A stretch of 64,000 nucleotides of DNA from Cryptomeria japonica (taxonomy: Eukaryota > Streptophyta > Pinopsida > Cupressales > Cupressaceae), in the NCBI RefSeq assembly GCF_030272615.1, contig NC_081414.1:309689164-309753163 (forward strand), in the 5' to 3' direction. The translations under genes were made by a program, and so were the position numbers. Of this stretch, positions 1 to 13,100 are shown one piece after another. Within the stretch, counting starts at the first letter, position 1. Each line of letters opens with the position of its first letter. The notes below the pieces were generated by a model. It ran no database searches and was not told the DNA's origin. It was given only the letters and a program-made list of their open reading frames with translations.

Positions 1-600
1 GTATCAGTTTTGTATGATGATATGCATACACATAGGGTGATTTTGGGGCTCCTAGTAGCCATTATTATTTTGACATCATTGTATACAACACATTGTTTTT
101 TTTATATATATATGAAATGAGATCTAGTCTTGGCAATGACTAAATACATTTGTAATATGCGATGCTTTATATTATGTTTTATATGATGCGATGATTCTAT
201 GTGCTTCCTATGATGTTTATGTGATTATAAGATATATTATGCATGATGTACTCTGTGATGCAATTATGATTTGTTTTCTAATTTTGTGATAAGATGCATT
301 TTTGTTGTGATTGTACATGATGATTTTATGTAATGTATGATATCTACATATATGTACTATCATGATGGATGCATAATGATCTTATGTGGATGCGTATGTA
401 TTGACATATGATGATTCTATGTGCAATATGTATGGATGGTGATGATGCAATATGATAATTAAGTGCTAAACTATGTGGATGTAGGATTTATATAATATGT
501 TTATATATGCATGACTGGCATGTGATGATGCGGGATGCACGCTAATGTGATGCATGCCCCTAGTATTTTTGGTGTGTCATTATACTCAGTAAAATAATGT
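1..600. repeat. AT-rich, ATG/TGATG-rich low-complexity stretch
   Basis: The first 600 bases are dominated by short degenerate words such as TGATG, TATGATG and GATGCAT with no open frame of note. They look like a diverged simple-sequence or tandem array. No gene or mobile-element terminus was recognised. Confidence 0.5.
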
Positions 601-1290
601 ATAACTACATGAAATGAAGGCTAAAGGGAGGCAATCTATGGAAATTGCAGAATGTAGAAGATATGAGGTTGATGAGCTCTTATGCATTTATCATCATTGA
701 GCTTATTATGGCAAATGATTGTGACAATCTAGATATGATTTAGACCTAGATAGTCGGCATACCATTTGCATGGAAAAAAGACACTTACAAATAAGGAATG
801 TTCTTGTTCATAATAGATTCATGATGTCCTCGATAATCATATGCCACCATATCCTCTAACAACCCATAGTGTTACTAGAGAATAATCCATAAGCAACAAA
901 CAAGTGATAATGTCCCATCCTGACCACTCTAGTCTATAGACATCCTTGAGATGCATAGAAACCATGTCACCAAAAGATAAAATCAAAGAAAAACCAAAGA
1001 CCTAAAACCACCAGTCAATGAAATCCTCGTGCCACAAATGTTTCTTGCCAAAGATGTTTAAATTTTTGATCTAGACACAATGTTAATAGTATCTTGATAA
1101 AGGACAGATAGTGTTAAGGCAAACACAATAACCCATGTTTCAACTATGTAGTTTTTGAGTCAAACTCATTAACCCATTTTTCATGGGTAGTGGTTCAAAA
1201 GAACCCATCTATCATGAGAATGAATTTTCCACTTACAATTCATTGCATCTAGGTGATGCTCATAGAGGTGAAGCACCGGGCTTCCATGAA
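601..1290. other. Unassigned stretch left of element A
   Basis: No domain, LTR end or PBS was recognised here. By position it should be the flank into which element A inserted, so it may be the sequence downstream of the integrase of element C. I could not recognise that homology, and the assignment is only positional. Confidence 0.3.
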
Positions 1291-1295
1291 TATTG

Positions 1296-1773
1296 ATGTA
1301 ACTTTGCTCCATGATTCTCGAAAGATGAAATGTAGCCTTCAATATTTGAAAATTCTTGATGATGAATGCTTTGCGAATGCAAAAATACTTTAAGTATGTG
1401 ATGGATGTCAAAATGAATTGATAGGATGTCTTTATATAGTGTTCCCTAGGTGAATTATCGATTAAGCCAACCTCCAATGGTCAAGTGTAGGAACAGGGAC
1501 CAAATGCCATCGAGGAGATAAAGAACCTACTCCATTTCAAATTGGGGCCTACTTAAGAGGGACCAAGGTGTTTTGGGGAACCCTAGTCCAAAACAACGCG
1601 CTCCATGCTTTGGTCTTCCAACAAATAGGACCTACCAACTTGTAAATAGGTAAGGGACCTCCAAGATGGGGTCCACTCAATGGTGTTCAAAGAGGGGATG
1701 GGGATATGACACACTAAAATAGGAGCACAAACATGAGGTGTAAATTGGACCAATTATAATTTATGACACTACA
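1296..1773 (-). repeat. 3' LTR of element A
   Basis: This 478-bp copy aligns along its length with 7886-8410 and with the plus-strand copy beginning at 48155. Shared blocks include GGACCTCCAAGATGGGG and a CATGAGGTGTAAA run near the 5' end of the LTR. Homology to the other copies stops near 1296, as expected for a 3' LTR bordering target DNA. TATTG lies at 1291-1295 and again at 8411-8415. Confidence 0.8.
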
Positions 1774-1791
1774 TTTAGCCCCCACTTTAAC
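1774..1791 (-). other. Polypurine tract of element A
   Basis: On the minus strand the bases just before the LTR start TGTAGTG read AAAGTGGGGGCTAAA. This is a typical plus-strand priming site and fixes the orientation of element A as minus. Confidence 0.75.
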
Positions 1792-2239
1792 AAGAGTATG
1801 AGCTTATGAAAATACTCACAATAAATTAAAAAGATGAGAGAGAGGAGCAATTCAGAGTAGGATCACAAGGACATAAGACATTATTAATTTTGAGGAACCA
1901 ATCCCACAATGTTAGGATATTAACTCATATAATCACATGCAAGGACATACAAAAAAAGACAAACACAAAAAAGTCAAACAAAGACAAACAAAGAAAAAAT
2001 AAATACAACACAAGGGGTTATTACTAAAAAAAAAGGCTCTAAGTCAACTAGTTGAAGAGACCTCAATATAAAATGTCTTAGCCACTAATATCATTCTCAA
2101 AAGGATATTATAAGAACACAAGCAATCACATAAAAAGAGCAAGAACATGCATCAGATGATGATCCACAAATAAAAAAGCTCTGAGGTCATGGGGAAGAGA
2201 AAGGGAAGAACATGGATGCCATGAGAAGAAGAGAGAGGT

Positions 2240-2740
2240 CATGGAATCGACAGTCTAGCAAATTGTGCTATGTTAGGTGACCCACGAGAACATGAATACT
2301 CACAGGATAATAAGTTGTATTATGTTATGTGATTCATGTCAAGAGGGAGAGTTGGAATAGTCTATCAAGTTGTGTTATGATAGTTCCACTCTCTAAAAAA
2401 GGAGGAGCTAAATGGTCTAGCAAGTTGTGTTATGCTAGTCAACTCACCTAATTACCTATGTTGTTGTATGGTTTTAGGAGTTAAGCATCTCGTATAAGAC
2501 TTTGTTGGTATGGCTTCAAGCATGCAACAACCTATATAAGACATGAATTAAATACAAAATATGCTTGGTTTCGAGCATGAATCATCTTGTATAAGACTTC
2601 TTGGTTTGGTTTTCTAGAATGAACACCACGTATAAGACATGGAAAAGGTGTTTGGTTTTGGGTCTAAAGAATCTCGTATAAGACTTGTTGATCTAGTTTT
2701 GAGAATGCACACCCCATTTAAGAAATGCAATATATAGTGC
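2240..2740. repeat. Two degenerate tandem repeat blocks inside element A
   Basis: Block one (about 2240-2460) repeats a unit around CTAGCAAGTTGTGTTATG four times. Several units begin CTAGCA and end TGCTAG-like, so each can fold on itself. Block two (about 2468-2740) has about six units of 35-60 bp sharing CGTATAAGACTT. Tandem arrays in the untranslated 3' part are common in plant Ty3/gypsy elements. Confidence 0.6.
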
Positions 2741-3797
2741 AAAAATATAATACAAAGAGGGTGATATTCAATGCCCCCTCCCCCTTAAGATGTCAACATA
2801 GTCTTATGTTGATGTCTTAAGGAAGCTAGAAACAAGGATACACACCTTCAACACCAAGGAGATATACTTTTACGCAATAATGTCTGTAAATCCTATCTAA
2901 AGACACATTATTGTTAAAGAAAGGAAAAGATGGTTGTAAAAGAGATATCTAAAAACAAGTGTAAAGGGAATCCTTTTGAGGAGAAGAGATCTTTTCTCAA
3001 AGACATCTACCTCCAAGAGGATTATTTTGAACAAAAATATCATTGACCCAGAAGAAAAGAAGGAGAACAAGAATTCATACCTTCCCCAAATTGCTAGGAA
3101 AAAGGTATTATTGATGAAGGATGACACACTTTTAACCCAAAGTGAAGGATTTGTTTATAATAGACATGCATTGTCAAGTGAAGAATAGGTTGTACACAAG
3201 TATACACACCTCTTGCATAAGAGGGAATCCTTGAGTGAACAAAAAAATTCACACAAGGAATGACATTGTATCATAAGAAAACACCACTCCACAAAGGAAA
3301 AGTGGATCCTTAGAAATAATAAGAGAAAGACCACTGAACCACAAGAATTGGGACAAAGATAAGAATTACACAACCTCCAAAGAGGGATTATACATAAGAA
3401 GATGTAGCACTTCAAGCAAGGAAAAGTTCCTAAGTAAGGAACACACGTGTACTCACATGAAGGAATATTCAATGCAAGAAAAGACATCAAGATATGTAAA
3501 ATGCAACTCAAAAAGAAGAGGTAATTTGAAAAGGAGAGAGAGAGTTTAATGTACTATCCTTGCCCCCCAAGAAAGAAGACAAGGAACAACTTTCTTGCTT
3601 CCCCAAGTATGATCGGTATTGAAAAAGCATCACCACTCATGACAAAGAGCCCCCAATGAAGTTAACTACTAGTGTCATAGGGTGAGGAGAAACATGATAA
3701 GGTTAATGGAGTGCTAAGGCACTGACTCTTCACCAAGAAAAAGTGCAAGATCAGTTGTAAGAGTTATGTGAGCTCGATCATATTGGTCTTGAATAAA
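2741..3797. other. Non-coding interior of element A
   Basis: Purine-rich sequence with words such as AAGGAA and CACACCT recurring irregularly. Short open frames occur on both strands, but none shows a domain. This is probably the untranslated part between gag and the 3' LTR. Confidence 0.4.
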
Positions 3798-4960
3798 TTA
3801 TTTAAAAGATTTATAATTTCCAAGACAATGAGAATAACTATGATGAAAAATAAAATGGTTATCACCTTTATTCTTATAATTGTAATTAAGTTTAATAAAG
3901 GGAAAAGCAACATTCTTATCATACTTCAATCTCCAAAATATTCTTATAGCTAACTTTTCTTGATTATAAATAGAGATAGGTCTTGTCTCTTGAGATGTAG
4001 GACAAGGTTTGCTAGAAGGATAAGGATTGTCTTCCATGATTTTGATAGTTCAATTATCAATGATTCCCTGTATTCCCTTTTGAAAATCGTGACAATTATT
4101 GGCATGATGATCGTGGATTTGATGATATGAACAAAAAGGATTGTTTGAGGTAGAAGCATGTTTAGATGGATGATAGAGCTTATTTATTACAAAATACTCT
4201 TTAAGCTTCTAAACTTTAAGGAGATCATCCATAGGTGAATGATGAGGATGTCCTAGACCTTTTGTACTAGCTTGTGAAGAAGGGTTTATAGGGACTTTAA
4301 TTCCTTTTTCATATTTTCCAAATCCTTGTCCACTATAGCCTTGTTTTGAGGTTATATTATAATTACTCCTATAAGAAAGTTTCAATTGTGAGGAAGAAGG
4401 ACTATTATCATGAGTTTTTTAAAAATTTGTAGTGTAAGGGAACATGGAGGGATCAAAGTGATGATTACATGAAGAAGGGATATCCTTTGTAGGGAATTTG
4501 TCATTTTATCATCATTCATGTCGTCTTTGGTAGGTTGGGAAGGAGGCTCCTTATCATCTCCAGCTTAATCTTTTCTTAATTTTATGCGAGGAGATAGATC
4601 ATGAATGAAATGCATAACATCATGTTCTCTACAAATATGTTGACAATTAAGATAAGCAATAGGAGAATAAGGAGGATCTAAACAGATTGATATACTAACA
4701 TTTTGATCTTGTATCCCTTACACTAGAGTATGCATATGAGAAGATGATGGAGTCATTTTTCTCTTCAATGCTTTCTCTCCATTGGAGAGATCATTGATAG
4801 GAGTATTGATTCATTCCTCATTCATAATAGATATCCTAGGAGATGTAGAAGTGTTAGCTTCGTCAATGTCGTCTCTAGGATTATTATTGTCTACAAAATA
4901 TTTTATGTGATCTACATATGTAATGCATGTTTTTAAAATTTCCTCATGAAACCACATATA
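3798..4960 (-). pseudogene. Decayed gag of element A (C-terminal zinc-finger-like motif)
   Basis: Read on the minus strand, the segment near 4050-4160 gives a CSYHQIHDHHANNC motif followed by an acidic stretch ending in IQGIIDN. This matches the pattern CxYHxxxGHxTxxCxxLKxxIxxLIxxG found in gag proteins of plant Ty3/gypsy (Tat/Athila-type) elements. The same C-terminal feature occurs in element D near 19440. Upstream (4160-4960) the frame is recognisable but interrupted by several stops, with an acidic, Ser/Pro-rich sequence and no clear capsid core. It is a non-functional remnant. The assignment rests mainly on the zinc-finger-like motif. Confidence 0.55.
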
Positions 4961-6650
4961 ACATAAATAAAAGCTTAATTTTCAAATGTCTCACAACGTG
5001 CATCGTACAAGGGAGGCTAGCACTGCATTGGAAGATGCAGGTGATGAGGAAGATGGTGATCATGATGGAGAGGTTGATGGTGCAAACTATTTCAAGGATT
5101 TGATAGCCTTCTCTCTTCCCTTTCTCGATTCAAATTTATGGTTGGTGCATTGGAGAAGATGAAAGTGCAGAGCTAGGGTTTTTTCTGAGGATGCAGAGGA
5201 TTCTGGCGCTGGTGTCAATATTCGTTATGGAAAGGATAGCGTTGGTAATGGAGAGGTTGATCCTCTACTCTCTTAGGCTCCCTTTAGCATGATTTTGTGA
5301 TTTCTGTTATTGGCTTGTAGCGTGTTTTGGGGTCTCTTGTGTGGGTGGATGCAACCCTATGATTTTGGTGCTTGGAGTTATGATTGGCGGGACTGGTTGT
5401 ACATCTAGGGTTTCATCTTCCTCTGTTATGCTTTATGGAGGAAGCTCTTTTGTGGGGTGTTCTTCATGACGGTTTCCTAGTCTCTAGGAATCCCTCTTCC
5501 TTAGAGCCTCTCTCTCCTCGGCGTGGTGGAATGGTTTAGCATTTGGGTAATCTTTGGGTGGATGTCTATGTCTTCTGCATCGATTTGGCTTGAGGATTCT
5601 TTATCTCATGAGTTGGTACTTTTGTTGGGAGATCTCGTTGGTGCTTTCTATCCTTATCTAGTTTATTAATTTGATAGATGCTCTTCTAGGGTTTGGCTCC
5701 TTTTCGGTTGCCTAGTGGAGTTCTTAGTCTCCATGAGGGTTTATTTTTTGCCTAATCTATAACCCTTGCATTTTTCTGGTTTCATCTTTTTCTTTTGGGG
5801 TTTTGTTGTTGTTCTGGTCCTCTTATTTTTCTCTATGTTTATGTTGGAGAGATTGATGATGGGATTGGTTAGGATCTGGTTCTCCTTCCCTCTTTTCTCC
5901 CTCTTTGTCAGCCTTATTGAGGTGGATGGATCTTTTATTAGGTTGAGAGTGGCTACGTGGGTGAAGTTGGAAGGAATCCTTTGGGGGATTTTGTTGCCCT
6001 ATTTCTTGTGGATGGTTGCTTCACTGCCTTCATCACCATGTCTCTGTTTCTTTTTTATCTCTCTCTTTTAAAGGTGGAGACTTTGGTGGAGTTTCCTCAC
6101 TTGGTGTATGGCTACTTTGTGTTGCGATATCTTCTTAAGGTTTTGGGAACCTTTTTAAAACCCAATACTCCAACCCTTCTTTCTCTGTCTCAACATTTTT
6201 GGTTTTCGTTGGCTCTTCCTATTGAGGTAGTCCTTTCTTCTAATGAGGTTGAGAACGTTTGTTTTGGAGATGACCCTTCTTTTATTGTGGTGGAGTTGGA
6301 TGTTATAGGTGATGTTTAGAGGCTCTGGTGGGTGGTTGATGGGGACCTGTCTCTTGGCTATTTTTCTAAATTCTCTCCTTCTTCTCCTTTTGAGCTGGAG
6401 TTCTTGAAGGGTAGGGTGAACAATCTGTTGTTCATCCTCAAAGTTAACGTTATGGGAGCCTTGTTAAAACCCATTGTTATGGTTGAGAGATCTTGGAAAA
6501 ACCCTATGGTCATGCCTATTTGAGTTTTATGGTGAGTGGCTTTGGCCTTCTTATTTTTTAGCTAATTCTTCAATGTATATTCTTAGAGGTTAGGATAATG
6601 ATGGGTTGTTGGTTTTTTATGATGTAGTTTTTGACAGATTTCTGCTTTGG
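4961..6650. other. Unassigned T-rich segment between gag and leader of element A
   Basis: The base composition shifts sharply at about 4985: the plus strand becomes T/G-rich and keeps three modest open frames (5766-6071, 5957-6319, 6332-6523). I recognise no domain in them. The segment interrupts the expected leader-to-gag continuity of element A, so it may be a further insertion, but I found no clear terminal repeats. Confidence 0.3.
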
Positions 6651-7885
6651 GTTTCAAATCCATTCAAAATACGAGGGTTTCAACTCCCTTCAAAAAATTT
6701 TGTAAGGGGTTTGGGGTCCCCTCAAAACCCATTTAGTCCTTAATCAAAAACATAACTAAAATCTTTGAGAGATGATTTGAAAGTAAGAAATATCTTTGAA
6801 ACCATAAAAATGCAATATGCAAGATTACTATGATTGAAAAGAAGTAATGTAAATGAAATAAGCCATTATCCAACACATGATTGTGATAATGTAACTAAAA
6901 GGCAACGTAGTCATATGTGAGAAAGAAAACAAATCAGATTGGGTAAATTCAATTATGAAATAAATCATATTTGAAAACACAAGTAAAAAATTATGCAACC
7001 CATAAGTTAATGTTATAAGAATAAATTAGGGTTTTTATGAAATTAACCACTAAATTTATGTAATTATGATCTAAGAGTGCAAAATTTATCATTTAAATGC
7101 ATACAAATTAGATTTGGGGTTGTAAATCAGAAATAAGCATGCAAGGAGTCGAGTTCACCAAAATGTAATGGTGTAAATTTGGAAAAAGGGTTTCATCAAA
7201 TAAAACCACTAACTAACCAATTTAACCATACATTGAAAGGAGGAGGTAAATCCAATAGATCTAGCCACAATTTGATTAGAAATGGGGCTGAGAATGTCAA
7301 TCAGAATATCCAATTTTGTGTTTGTGGAGTATTCTTCTTTCTTAGTTGAAAATTGGATGATAGTTGTGAAATTAAAGTAAAAGTATGAATAATTGAAGTC
7401 AATTGTCAAAAATAGACTGCTACAGATATCCCACAGAGCCACAAATTGAGATCTTGGCAAAATAAGATATTTAGAACCTATTCCCAGAAATTTGGCATGA
7501 TTTTTCAGGACTAGGTAACACAAATTTTCCCTGTTCCTACAAATTTTCCTTTGTCAAAATCCAAACATGTTCGTCACTATTGACTCTACTATAATTATTG
7601 AGTACAACTCCTGAGCTTGTCTCCTACACACAAAAAGAACGGAAATGGGGTTGTGGATAGGGGTTTTCCTTAGGTCAAACCCCAGTTTAGGAATTAACCT
7701 TGAATGAAATAATCCTAATATTGAAATAAATGCTAAGGAGATATACCTCAAATCTGCAATTGTTGATAGAAGGATTGATGATGCAATGGTCTTTGAATGT
7801 AATCACAAATTTTGAATGATAATGGCATGACAAACACATGGACATGAAAAACCCTAATCATAAACACATGCTTGCATTAAGATTC
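6651..7885 (-). other. 5' leader of element A
   Basis: The part from about 7200 to 7885 (minus strand) aligns with H at 48983-49553, and after the F insertion with H at 56324 onward. An example is the shared GGCTAGATCTATT block at about 7255 and 56327. No coding domain is visible. It is the untranslated region following the 5' LTR. Confidence 0.6.
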
Positions 7886-8410
7886 ATGTAAATTTGCTCC
7901 ATAATGCTTGAAGGATGAAATACATCCTTGAATCTCTAAAAATTGTTGATGATGAATGCTTCATGGATGCATGAATATTTTAGCTATGTGATTGATGTCA
8001 AAATAATTTGGGGTGTCTTTAGATAGGGTTCCCAAGGTGAATTACCAATTAGGCCAACCTCCAATAGTCAAGTGTAGCAATGGGGACCAAATTGCATCAG
8101 GGAGATAGATAACTTGCCCCATTTCAAATTGGGGCCTATTTAAGGGGGACCATTTCAGATTAGGCTCCATATTACAACAACTTGGTCTAGACCGAGGCAC
8201 TCCACACCCTGGTCCTTCAACAAATAGGACCTGCCAATTTGCAAATAGGGAAGGGACCTCCAAGATGGGGCTCACTCAATGGTGTTCATGACATCAAGAG
8301 TTGGAAAAGGAGCCAAAATAGACCTAGAGAGGGGATGGGGATAGGACACAATAAAATAGGAACACATACATGAGGTGTAAATATGATTGGCTACAATTTA
8401 CAACACTACA
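7886..8410 (-). repeat. 5' LTR of element A
   Basis: This 525-bp repeat starts TGTAGTGT on the minus strand at 8410. The flank to its right is not purine-rich but is decayed integrase sequence of element C, so this is a 5' LTR inserted into C. Confidence 0.8.
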
Positions 8411-9616
8411 TATTGTAACTGTGAGACATGCAATCTTTATATTGCTCTAAAATGATTGAAAGCATTATATCTATGCTCATTCAATAATTCAATATCATGC
8501 ATCCAGGAGACTGTAATCCTCATCATTGATAAGATCAAGCAAGGAGACCTATAAAGATCTTAACTCAACCTAATGGGTAAGATGAGTGGGAGTGTGAACA
8601 CTTGTGTAATAGGCCCACAAGGCAAGATTAAGTTTGATGTGCCAATCACGACTAGCATAGTTTACCGTCTTCTTCAAAATCTTCAAGAGAGTTTTTTTTA
8701 GACACCTCAACTTGACAGTTGCCATGGGGATAGTATGAGGTGGAGAAATGGTGTTGGATATGGAACTTCTCACAAAGTTCACAAACATCTTGATCTTTTA
8801 AAGGATGCCAACATATAATGTAACTGAGGATAAATGTGGTGATTTGTTTGCTATTAACTTGTGTGAGGGGAATGGCTTCAATCCACTTTGTGAAGTACTC
8901 AATGGTGGTTATTATGAATTTATGACAATTAGAGGATGGAGGGTGACTCTTACCCACAAGATCAAGTCCCTATTGATTGAAGGGCCAAGTTGTTGTGATT
9001 GGTTGTAGTTCATGTGTTGGCGCATGTATTTAGTCTCCATCAATCTCACACTGCTTGCATTTTCTGACAAACTAATAGGCATCTTTCTCCATAGTGGGCC
9101 AATAGTAACAGGTCCCCGTCAGTTTATTAGCTAAGGTTGGACCACTAGAGTGAGCCCCACATATACCTTTGTGTACCTCACGTAATGTGGTTTGGAATTT
9201 CTCAAACTCTAGAAATCTAAGGAGAGTACCATCGAGACCTCTATGGTAAAGGGTGTCATCAATGATTACATAATGGGATGTCTGGCAGATAAAGGTATGA
9301 CATTGGTTGTTAGAAAGGTTTGGTGGAAGGGTGTTGTTGTGAAGGTAAGTGTAAATGTCATTGAACCAAGGGGAATTAGAACCAATAACATGTATGAGCT
9401 CAGACAAAGGGATCTCATATGCAGGGACCAAGAAATTATCCACCAAGAACTCATAGTGGGTCACATTAGCAACTTTGTTGTTTTCTCTAGGAAAGTGCTC
9501 AAAGGTTATTTCTATGAAGTATTTCTTGAAGTCATCCATCCTTTTCTTATAAGACATCAATTTTTAATATTTCATTGGATATTCATTATTTGTTTATCAG
9601 ATAACTAACTGGGAAT
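8411..9616 (-). pseudogene. Element C pol, 3' part: end of RNase H and integrase
   Basis: The minus strand encodes the end of an RNase H domain (about 9450-9616) and then the integrase N-terminal HHCC region around HKGICGAH and YYWPTMEKDAY. The catalytic core follows (about 8650-8960), with FTKWIEAIP and a degraded C-terminal catalytic block in which the usual GQVE region reads CQVE. Gene order and wording closely parallel element D. The frame is broken by stops and frameshifts. At 9616 it is cut by element D and resumes at 31090 in the correct phase. At 8411 it is cut by the 5' LTR of element A. It is non-functional. Confidence 0.85.
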
Positions 9617-10158
9617 TGTAGACACTTAAAAATGTCTCATTAATTCTACACTAATTATTCATCTATTTAATTAAGTAATTGTTTAATTATTTGATTAAGC
9701 TAACTATTTCTTCTAATCATCGCCCTTCAACACTTCTAATTATTCTATTTCTATTCTCAAATCATTTTAATCAGTTAACCATATCTCAATTATTAATTAA
9801 ATATCAATTATTTGATTAATTATGATTTATTCCTTAGTTAAATAATCTTTATTGTTTAATTAATTCAATTTCCTAAGTTTAAATAATTTCATTTAAATTA
9901 ATTAAATAAATTCCTCCAATTCCCCAAATTATAATTCCAATTAATTCCATCTAATTTCATTTCATATTTCCCCCAAATTCGAATTTCACAAAATTTCATC
10001 TAATTTCACATTCTCCAAATTCACATTTCACCAAATTTGAATTTCAGTTAATTTCATGTGCATTTCAGCATTCGAATGACCAAATTCAAATCCAAATTGA
10101 AAATAAAAATCAAATTCAATTTCAAATTCCTACAACACATGCTAAATCAGAACTGATT

Positions 10159-13100
10159 TGTAATGCCCCGCCAGGAAACCCCGAAGGGATAAGCCAAAAT
10201 AACACAAGAATGGAGTGCAATAATTTTTTTTTTAAAGTTACAACGCATAAGATGCAACAAGATACCAAAGATTCAGATTACATAGCGGAAGACTTCAACT
10301 AACTCCTAAAGAGTTTCCCAACGAGATTACTTAAATTACACAATTCACTTAACTCACACGATTAATCCAATAAGCTAATTATCTTAACAACGAGATAATT
10401 CATATCAGGATAATTTCTTTCAAAGGACGGAAATGTAAATCACAACAAAGATTCATCCATTAAGATCCATTCATGATTCTCATTCAAGCCTTTCATTTAA
10501 AGTTACAACCCATACATCTAACATTCTAATGCACTAGGATTTCATCATGACATAAGAGATCTTTCCAAGCATATTAAAATTACTTAACATCAACTGAGTA
10601 TAATTCGTTACTCTAAGTTACATTCATTCATATTCTAGCTTATTGCATTTAAAGGACGATTTCACAATTGCATTACGATAATTCGCATCTCAACCAATTA
10701 TGCATTCGATCCACAAGGCATTCAAGATAGAACTGAATATAAGCATTTAAAGTTAATTCCATTATCCACTTAACCATTCTAACATAAATTAATCATACAT
10801 GATAAAGCTGAATAAAGGAACATAAGAGAATACACCACATAACACCATAATGATCTCGGAGTTCACCCCTAATGGGCTACATCTCCGGGTTTGCTCAACT
10901 GCAAGACCCCCTCGGATAAATAATAAGGTTAAGAGTACAAAAGGTTACACCATACAATCCAGCCATCAAGGCGATACATAAATAATATACAGACGACCAC
11001 ATCGGTCCATTAATACATAAACGATCCTTAAAAAGAACAGGATCCAGCTGAACATAATCAAGCTAATGACATAAGAGGTCCAAAAGAGCATCCATAAACT
11101 GAGCCATCACCACCCAAGGTCTGACATGAAACCGATACTCACAAGGGCAGCGACAAAGGACGGCTCACAAAGGTACTCAAAACAGGACAAACAACAACAC
11201 ACTAGTGAACGTAGGGACAAGTGTCATCACACAACCTGGTATGGATACCATGGCAAGTCTTCATAGGTCCCGGCCCATACACTGGTAACCCTGGCAACCT
11301 AATCCGAACTTCCGGCCCATCCAAGCCTCATGTGGACCCACACATCCTCTCGTGATGACAAGGAAGGTAGTTTGCCATTTCAGGCCTTCTCACAGCATGC
11401 CGAATCTATGATAGCATTCGTCCCATGTGTGAGGCACATTATCTCATTTAGAGATTATTTTCTAATCTACTTAGGTTATCACTTATTAGACTCACTTCCG
11501 ACGGGTTATCCAGCAGCCACTTTGGGCGCGGCCCCCAATCGAAAGCCACTTTCCCATACGACACTAGACTAACTCAGACGAACTCAAACCACGGAATACA
11601 CATGGTAAGACGAACGGAGTTCGAGAAGATACAATCATCAGGTCAAACACACTTCAACGGTGAACACTTACTGACGATACTCAACTAGAGACCTGACAAA
11701 TAAGGTTAACCACGAATCATCATTCGATTCACTCAAAGAGGATATGACCAATTATGACAACATCACAATACAACAGTCAACTTGGAAATCGAGGACTAAA
11801 ACAGGAACACCAAATCATCCATACGACAGGGTCCTTTTAAACAAAGCAAAACATGCCATTTCATAAATTAAAGCGAATACAGTAATTAAACTCGCAAGGC
11901 AATAATCAGAAAAGACATTATTCCCTCAAGTTGATTTAAACATTAAAAACGATCAAGTTTTCTACATGATCTAAAAAAACATATTACAGTTATCTACCTT
12001 GTCAAGGGATAAGATGTTCTTGGTTTTCTAACTCCTATGGTTCAAAGCATCGAACAAGCAATTTAAGCCATAATGAGTTTAACCAATTCATATTAATAAA
12101 ATTCAGACGTCCATTAATCGACTAAAATAAGATATTAAGTCTCCAGCAAAACATCATCAAATAGAATTTACATCGTATTCCAACGATTTCCAATAAAATA
12201 TTATTCTCTATTATTTTTAAACGATACTACATCAAACAGCCATCTTCCCTAATCAGCTAGAAGGGAAGATATAAACTTATTGATCCCAGATTGATCCAAG
12301 AACAGCCAAATAATATACAATGACGAAATTATCAATCTTAGATCTTAACTAGGAAAGTACATAAGCCACAAAATGAAATTGCATAATAACTAGCTTATAA
12401 AATTCCATTAGAATTACTTACTAACCAAATTTACATTGATCAAGATATTGCCTCTTAATCATAATTAAGAGCACTTTAAACTTAACATTAAGGATCTCTT
12501 ACATAAAAATGATATTATAATCCAATGCATTTTTTTTTGATTGATAAAAAAAATACATAAAAACACTTGTTAAAAACTACATTCTTATCAAATAGAAACG
12601 CATTTTAAACTACGTTGAAAACCATGAAAATGCATTTAAAACAATCTATGCCCTTTCTTTTTTTTTTTTTTAAAAAACGCATGGAAAAAGATATAGCGAG
12701 GCGAGGGTTAGGGCCGTGCCCTAACCCTACGCAGGGTAACCCGCAGGCGGCGGCGCCGCTGCGGTGCCCGCAGGCCCACGGCGCCCTGCGGCCACCGCGG
12801 CCCTGCGGCCACCGTAGCGTCGCGGCCGTAGCCCTACATACCAGCGAGGGAGCGGAAAGGAAACAGGGGGCGCAAGCGCGAGGGACGAACGGGGGGGGAG
12901 AGAGGGGAGGAGGAGCGGGGGAGCTCCGCTCCCCGCCTCCAACCCCAACCCACGAGTTTAAACAAAAAACAACGCCCGGCTCGCTACGAAAATGAAATAC
13001 CCAGCATGGTAAATCCAACGCACAGGCTCGAAGTAAAATAAAAGTTTTCGTTTTCCATTAAAACACAGTTCGGAAAAGAACTAATAAAATTTCTTTATAA

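Larger units (their letters stand above)
1296..8410 (-). mobile_element. Element A: LTR retrotransposon with gag but no pol seen
   Basis: Two direct repeats (1296-1773 and 7886-8410) frame a 6.1-kb interior. Read on the minus strand, each repeat starts TGTAGTGT. The interior next to the left copy is a purine-rich PPT, so the left copy is the 3' LTR. The right copy continues into a leader that is also present in copy H (48983-49553 and beyond), so it is the 5' LTR. CAATA (minus strand) precedes the 5' LTR and also follows the 3' LTR, one base off the expected CA end, consistent with a TSD. Only a gag-like remnant (3798-4960) was recognised inside; no protease, RT or integrase was seen. The insertion lies just after the integrase of element C. 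Confidence 0.7.

Noticed and set aside
1181-1477. 98-codon minus-strand frame at the left end
   Set aside because: It crosses the boundary between the 3' LTR of A and its flank, so it is not a real gene.
5766-6523. Three plus-strand frames in the T-rich block as a host gene
   Set aside because: Overlapping phases, hydrophobic low-complexity products from T-rich DNA, and no recognised domain or splice pattern.
9243-9608. 121-codon plus-strand frame
   Set aside because: It lies opposite the decayed integrase of element C, which has clear domain similarity on the minus strand.
12605-13018. Long open frames on both strands of the GC-rich island
   Set aside because: Pro/Arg/Gly/Ala-rich products in overlapping phases are expected from GC-rich sequence; no domain or start context supports a gene.
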